A stretch of DNA of 34,899 nucleotides from S012-109 sp964425105 (lineage in GTDB: Bacteria; Pseudomonadota; Gammaproteobacteria; SZUA-140), in assembly GCA_964425105.1 (NCBI GenBank), contig CAYRLE010000020.1:1-34899 (forward strand). The letters are read 5' to 3'. The notes below the pieces were generated by a model, which had not been told where the DNA came from, did no database searches, and saw only the letters and a list, made by a program, of their open reading frames with translations. The position numbers were made by a program, and so were the translations under genes. Below are positions 31,630 to 34,899 of the stretch, piece by piece (the first letter of the stretch is position 1; the number at the start of each line of letters is the position of its first letter).

Positions 31630-32676
31630 ATGGATTCCGCAGTCAGAGAAGAGGGGGTTTTTCGAAAGATGGGTATGAGCGTGAGAGATTCGGTAAAGGC
31701 TATCGGTTTAGTCGGCGTAGTCGCAATGATCCTTCCCATGGGGATCCAGGCCGCGCCGGTATTCGACAACTGGTCTGCGGACACCGGGACCATAACCCCC
31801 GACACTGGCGCCGGATCCTATTGCGGATCGACAGGTGTGAGTTGCACCCCGCTGGTGAGCGGTGATGGCTTTCTCCAGCAGCAGGTGGTCGATAGTGGCG
31901 TCACCTATATCCAGACTATCATTACCGATTCCGGGGCCGGCGCAGTGGGTGGTACGGCCGCACCCGGCTTGCCCTACTCCGATGAAAGTTTCATCCGCCA
32001 GGGGGCGACCAACGGCATCATGAGCCAGCAGCGTTCCGTAGAGTCCACGACCGGAACCAACACCCAGTTCGACTTCTCCAACACCGTTTCCCTCTACACG
32101 GGATGGGCGGCAGGCTTTATTCCCGGAGGGGAGGCCAATGTGAATATCAACCAGAGTTTCACGGATGCCGGCAAAACGACAGTAACCGGCGATGGCCTGT
32201 TCAACAGCTTCATCATGAACATCAACCTGGATGCCGCCGGCACCGTGACCGGCAAGAAGACCAGTCTGCGCCAGGATCTCGGCATGGGTGATGGAACAGC
32301 CACCAACACCACAGATTCCCAGAGTTTTGTTCTGGAACAGCGCAGCGGTGATCTCAATGGTGCGGCAGGCTCCCTGGCCCTTGGGACATCTTCTTCGGGT
32401 ACCGGCGGTGGCACGGTAAACTGGGTTGCCGGGGACGATGTGCTGGTTGCCTGGCTGGGACAGCAGGTCAACACTGCCGCTACCGGTGATCCGGTCAGTC
32501 TTTCGAAGTTCGGTTTCGAGTCGGTTGCCAACAATACCGGCACTCCAGTATCTGCCACCACCTTTTCAACGGACCAGGTGAATGTGGATAATGGAGCTGG
32601 TGGTATTGCTGCGCCTTACGCATGGGATGCCGCATTTGGTACAGCGCCGACCCTGAAGCTGCCACCCCAACCGTAA
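31630..32676 (+). CDS. Unrecognised exported protein rich in Gly, Thr, Ser and Asn
   Basis: A 348-aa protein I cannot assign. A signal peptide is clear (DSVKAIGLVGVVAMILPMGIQAAP). The mature part is low in Lys and rich in Gly, Thr, Ser, Asn and Asp, with two cysteines in YCGSTGVSC that could form a disulfide, and alternating beta-strand patterns (VNINQSFTDAG, FIMNINLDAAG) typical of secreted or surface beta proteins. There is no C-terminal sorting motif. ATG 31669 or 31675 would give a more ordinary 26-28-residue signal; ATG 31630 has an AGGA sequence 11 bases upstream. It appears monocistronic, with its own promoter and terminator. Confidence 0.75.
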   Translation: MDSAVREEGVFRKMGMSVRDSVKAIGLVGVVAMILPMGIQAAPVFDNWSADTGTITPDTGAGSYCGSTGVSCTPLVSGDGFLQQQVVDSGVTYIQTIITDSGAGAVGGTAAPGLPYSDESFIRQGATNGIMSQQRSVESTTGTNTQFDFSNTVSLYTGWAAGFIPGGEANVNINQSFTDAGKTTVTGDGLFNSFIMNINLDAAGTVTGKKTSLRQDLGMGDGTATNTTDSQSFVLEQRSGDLNGAAGSLALGTSSSGTGGGTVNWVAGDDVLVAWLGQQVNTAATGDPVSLSKFGFESVANNTGTPVSATTFSTDQVNVDNGAGGIAAPYAWDAAFGTAPTLKLPPQP

Positions 32677-32730
32677 GGCAATATATTTTAGTTTTTCCTG
32701 GTGATTTGATTTTTTCTGAATATATGCCTG

Positions 32731-32762
32731 AAGGGAAGGGGCCGCGCTCCTTCCCTTTCTTC
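32731..32762 (+). terminator. Intrinsic terminator after the exported-protein gene
   Basis: AAGGGAAGG (32731-32739) pairs with CCTTCCCTT (32749-32757) around a 9-base loop, followed by the T-rich TTCTT. The T-tract is interrupted by one C. Confidence 0.7.
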
Positions 32763-32866
32763 CCATCCGGCGCTTCCCCCATAGTTTCAACTCCCGCACT
32801 GAAGGAATCATGTGCTGATTGGTCTTATAGGATCCTTTTAAACTTATTAAATGACGAAAGGAACAG

Positions 32867-33889
32867 ATGGTTATGAGTGAACAAGATAAGTCTGGCTATG
32901 ATTTGGACCCGATGGCTGTAATGCGGGTGGCTTCTGCCTATTGGGAATCCAGCATCCTTCATGTTGCAAACAGTTTTGATGTATTTACCAAGCTTTCCAA
33001 AGAAGGCCCGGCTAGTGCGGAAGAGATGGCGCAGCGCTGTGGTGTGGATGCCCGTGGCATCGAGATGATCCTGATGGGATGTGTCTGCCTAGGTTTCCTG
33101 GAAAAACAGGATGGTAAATTCCGCAATACACCGCTGTCCGAGACCTTCCTGGTGGAAGGCAGCCCGCGCAATCAGCGGGGCATCGTTTCCATGTTCAAGG
33201 ATTGGGTGTTGCCCTGGTCGCGGCTCGAGGATGCAGTCAAAACCGGTGAGCCAGTGGTGGAAAAGCAGCATGATCATGGTGAAGAGGCGACCCGTACCTA
33301 TATCATGGGCATGTTGCACCGTGGCATACCCCAGGCCCAGTTGCTGGCTGAGGAGGTGCCCATGGAAGGACGCAGGAAGATGCTTGATGTCGGGGGTGGG
33401 CCCGGGATCTTCTCCATCATCATGTGCCAGAAAAACCCCGCCCTCAAGGCAGCCGTATTGGATTTGCCCCAGACTTTGCGTGTGACACGGGACATCATCA
33501 AGGAGTGGGGTGCCGAGGACAGGGTGGATACCATCGAGGGCAGTTATATGGATGAAGGCTATGGTGAGGGCTACGATGTCGTGCTGACTTCCTCCATGAT
33601 CAGCCAGGAAGGCCCGGAGATCGTCAAGCACATCCTCCGTGAATCCTTCAAGGCAATGGAGAGCGGTGGTATCATCCTCATTCAGGAGCAGTTTCTCGAT
33701 GACGAGAAGACCGGTCCTATGCTCCCTGTGCAGGTAGGGCTCAATCAGCTGATCCATACACCAGCGGGCAGGGCTTATTCGGCAAAAGAGGTGGCCGATT
33801 TTGCCGAGGAAATAGGTTTCGTCGATTTGCAGTATCGGCCTTTGCCTGATCCCAGTCCCTTCACGCTGATTACTGGGGTCAAACCATAA
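32867..33889 (+). CDS. SAM-dependent O-methyltransferase-like protein (methyltransferase_2/dimerisation-domain type)
   Basis: A 340-aa cytosolic enzyme. The N-terminal 90 residues form a winged-helix dimerisation domain (AYWESSILHVANSFDVFTKLS, MAQRCGVDARGIEMILMGCVCLGFLEK). The Rossmann methyltransferase domain has SAM motif LDVGGGPGIFS (173-183) and the later AVLDLPQTL and RVDTIEGSYMDE, typical of small-molecule O-methyltransferases. The substrate is unknown. AAGGA lies four bases upstream of the ATG; ATG 32873 is an alternative. The next gene, a LolA-like protein, starts 25 bases after the stop, implying co-transcription. Confidence 0.88.
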   Translation: MVMSEQDKSGYDLDPMAVMRVASAYWESSILHVANSFDVFTKLSKEGPASAEEMAQRCGVDARGIEMILMGCVCLGFLEKQDGKFRNTPLSETFLVEGSPRNQRGIVSMFKDWVLPWSRLEDAVKTGEPVVEKQHDHGEEATRTYIMGMLHRGIPQAQLLAEEVPMEGRRKMLDVGGGPGIFSIIMCQKNPALKAAVLDLPQTLRVTRDIIKEWGAEDRVDTIEGSYMDEGYGEGYDVVLTSSMISQEGPEIVKHILRESFKAMESGGIILIQEQFLDDEKTGPMLPVQVGLNQLIHTPAGRAYSAKEVADFAEEIGFVDLQYRPLPDPSPFTLITGVKP

Positions 33890-33914
33890 AGACATTACCC
33901 GGATTGATTTCCTA

Positions 33915-34829
33915 ATGGATTTGCGTTCTGGCTTACTGGCAGGGCTGCTGCTGATTTTCAGCGGCAGCCTTGTCATGCCAGGTCTTGCCGCTGCCGCTGC
34001 CGCTGAGGAAGAGGCATTGACAGGGACGGAGATCTTCAAGCGCTGTGGCTATAAATATCCGGGTGAGGATCAGCGTTCTAAATTTACCGTGCTGCTGAGA
34101 GACAAGCAGGGCAACATCAAGAAGAGCGAATACCTGCGTTACTGGAAAGACTTCAAAGGCGTCGGCGGCATAGCCGACAAGATGTTGCTGTTTACAATCT
34201 TTCCGCCTGACGCCAAGGGTTCGGCCTTCATGCGGGTCGCCTATACCGCCGAGAAAGGGCGCAAGGTGGATCAATGGATTTATCTCCCGGTACTGCGCAA
34301 GATCCGCAGGGTATCCATTCGTGATCCCGGCGACAATTTCCTGAATTCCAATTTGACCTATGCCGATGTCAGCCAGCGCGCTCTGGAGGATGATACACAC
34401 AAGTTTCTTGGCATCAAGGAAATCCAGGGCTTGCGCTTCCATCTGGTGGAGAGTGTTCCCAAGGAGAGGAAGCCGCTCTATAGCAAGCGGGTCTTCTGGT
34501 TTCTCAAGGGTGACAGCTGGGATGATTGCGTCAATACCCGTATCGACTACTATGATACGAAAGGTGAGTTGCTCAAGGAGCAATTTATCAAATGGCAGAA
34601 GGTGGGCAAGGCCTGGGTATGGGATCGTGTCCTGGTGCGCAACAAGCGTGATTTGACGGCCTCTGTTTTCCAGATTAGCGGAGTGCAGATCAATACCAAC
34701 TTGCCTGCCAGCATTTTCACTGCACGCACCTTGAGGCGGGGTCCTTCTGCCATACCCCCCGTGAAGCGGCGCTCTGTGCCATCCACTCCACCGCCGGCGA
34801 AGGATGCCGTGCCCGCAGATCCGGGTTGA
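33915..34829 (+). CDS. LolA-like outer-membrane lipoprotein-sorting domain protein
   Basis: A 304-aa exported protein. The signal peptide (LLAGLLLIFSGSLVMPGLAAAAAA) is followed by a LolA/LppX-like antiparallel beta-sheet domain covering about residues 40-260. Recognisable are LLFTIFPPDAKGSAFMRVAY, WIYLPVLRKIRRVSI and NSNLTYADVSQR. Proteins of this type bind lipids in the periplasm and are often encoded next to MMPL/RND-type lipid exporters; such a gene might follow beyond the window. The Pro-rich tail (TPPPAKDAVPADPG) looks disordered. It is probably co-transcribed with the methyltransferase. Distinct from canonical LolA. Confidence 0.88.
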   Translation: MDLRSGLLAGLLLIFSGSLVMPGLAAAAAAEEEALTGTEIFKRCGYKYPGEDQRSKFTVLLRDKQGNIKKSEYLRYWKDFKGVGGIADKMLLFTIFPPDAKGSAFMRVAYTAEKGRKVDQWIYLPVLRKIRRVSIRDPGDNFLNSNLTYADVSQRALEDDTHKFLGIKEIQGLRFHLVESVPKERKPLYSKRVFWFLKGDSWDDCVNTRIDYYDTKGELLKEQFIKWQKVGKAWVWDRVLVRNKRDLTASVFQISGVQINTNLPASIFTARTLRRGPSAIPPVKRRSVPSTPPPAKDAVPADPG

Positions 34830-34899
34830 GCTACAGCTCTTAAGTTAAGGAACCTCTGATCAATTCTGGACTGGATGGATGGCGAGATGAAATGTTCCG

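Noticed and set aside
34828..34839. GAGCT/AGCTC hairpin after the LolA-like gene as a terminator
   Set aside because: The stem has only five pairs and a two-base loop, with no T-run behind it.

Overview
The window looks like a chromosomal segment of a GC-rich gammaproteobacterium. The evidence is the conserved lptD-surA-pdxA-rsmA envelope/housekeeping operon, the LptD disulfide cysteines, an AmgK-type kinase next to lptD, and a moaA-moaC-moaD-moaE block. A rhodanese-MoeB fusion, a second MoeB-like protein, a nickel ECF importer and NikR suggest a metabolically versatile, perhaps sulfur-oxidising (Chromatiales-like) organism. The taxon is an inference; no rRNA gene is present. No phage, insertion sequence, CRISPR array or tRNA was recognised.

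Layout. Bases 1-5491 carry the minus-strand lptD-surA-pdxA-rsmA operon, with a heptanucleotide repeat tract at its 3' end. Bases 5572-15103 carry two RND efflux modules (adaptor plus pump, each without an outer-membrane channel gene) on either side of amgK; the usual partner murU is absent from the window. An HDOD-domain protein follows (15269-16192) and ends at a 17-bp bidirectional terminator facing the rhodanese-MoeB gene. A minus-strand kelch-protein/moeB pair comes next, then a 573-bp intergenic region with a structured moaA leader that may be a molybdenum-cofactor riboswitch, then moaA, moaC, moaD and moaE closed by a terminator.

Bases 22640-31400 are a metal-homeostasis island. It holds a nickel/cobalt ECF importer (NikL-like, CbiM/NikM, CbiQ, CbiO with a 24-histidine tail), a Met/Asp/His-rich membrane protein, a convergent copper operon (copZ-csoR-copA), and divergently the nickel regulator nikR with a histidine-phosphatase gene 9 bp downstream. 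Between copZ and nikR lies a 49-bp perfect inverted repeat whose core resembles a CsoR operator and which overlaps a candidate copZ promoter. The right end (31630-34829) encodes an unrecognised exported protein, an O-methyltransferase-like enzyme and a LolA-like periplasmic protein.

How the genes fit together. The moa genes and the two E1-like enzymes form a molybdopterin-synthase and sulfur-relay set. The nickel importer and NikR would supply and control Ni for enzymes encoded elsewhere. CopZ-CsoR-CopA would handle Cu(I). The strongest non-routine signals are the CsoR-type palindrome, the moaA leader structure, the His-tailed CbiO with a non-canonical ABC signature, the kelch-MoeB pairing, the disrupted lptD/amgK/murU neighbourhood and the dispersed heptamer repeats.
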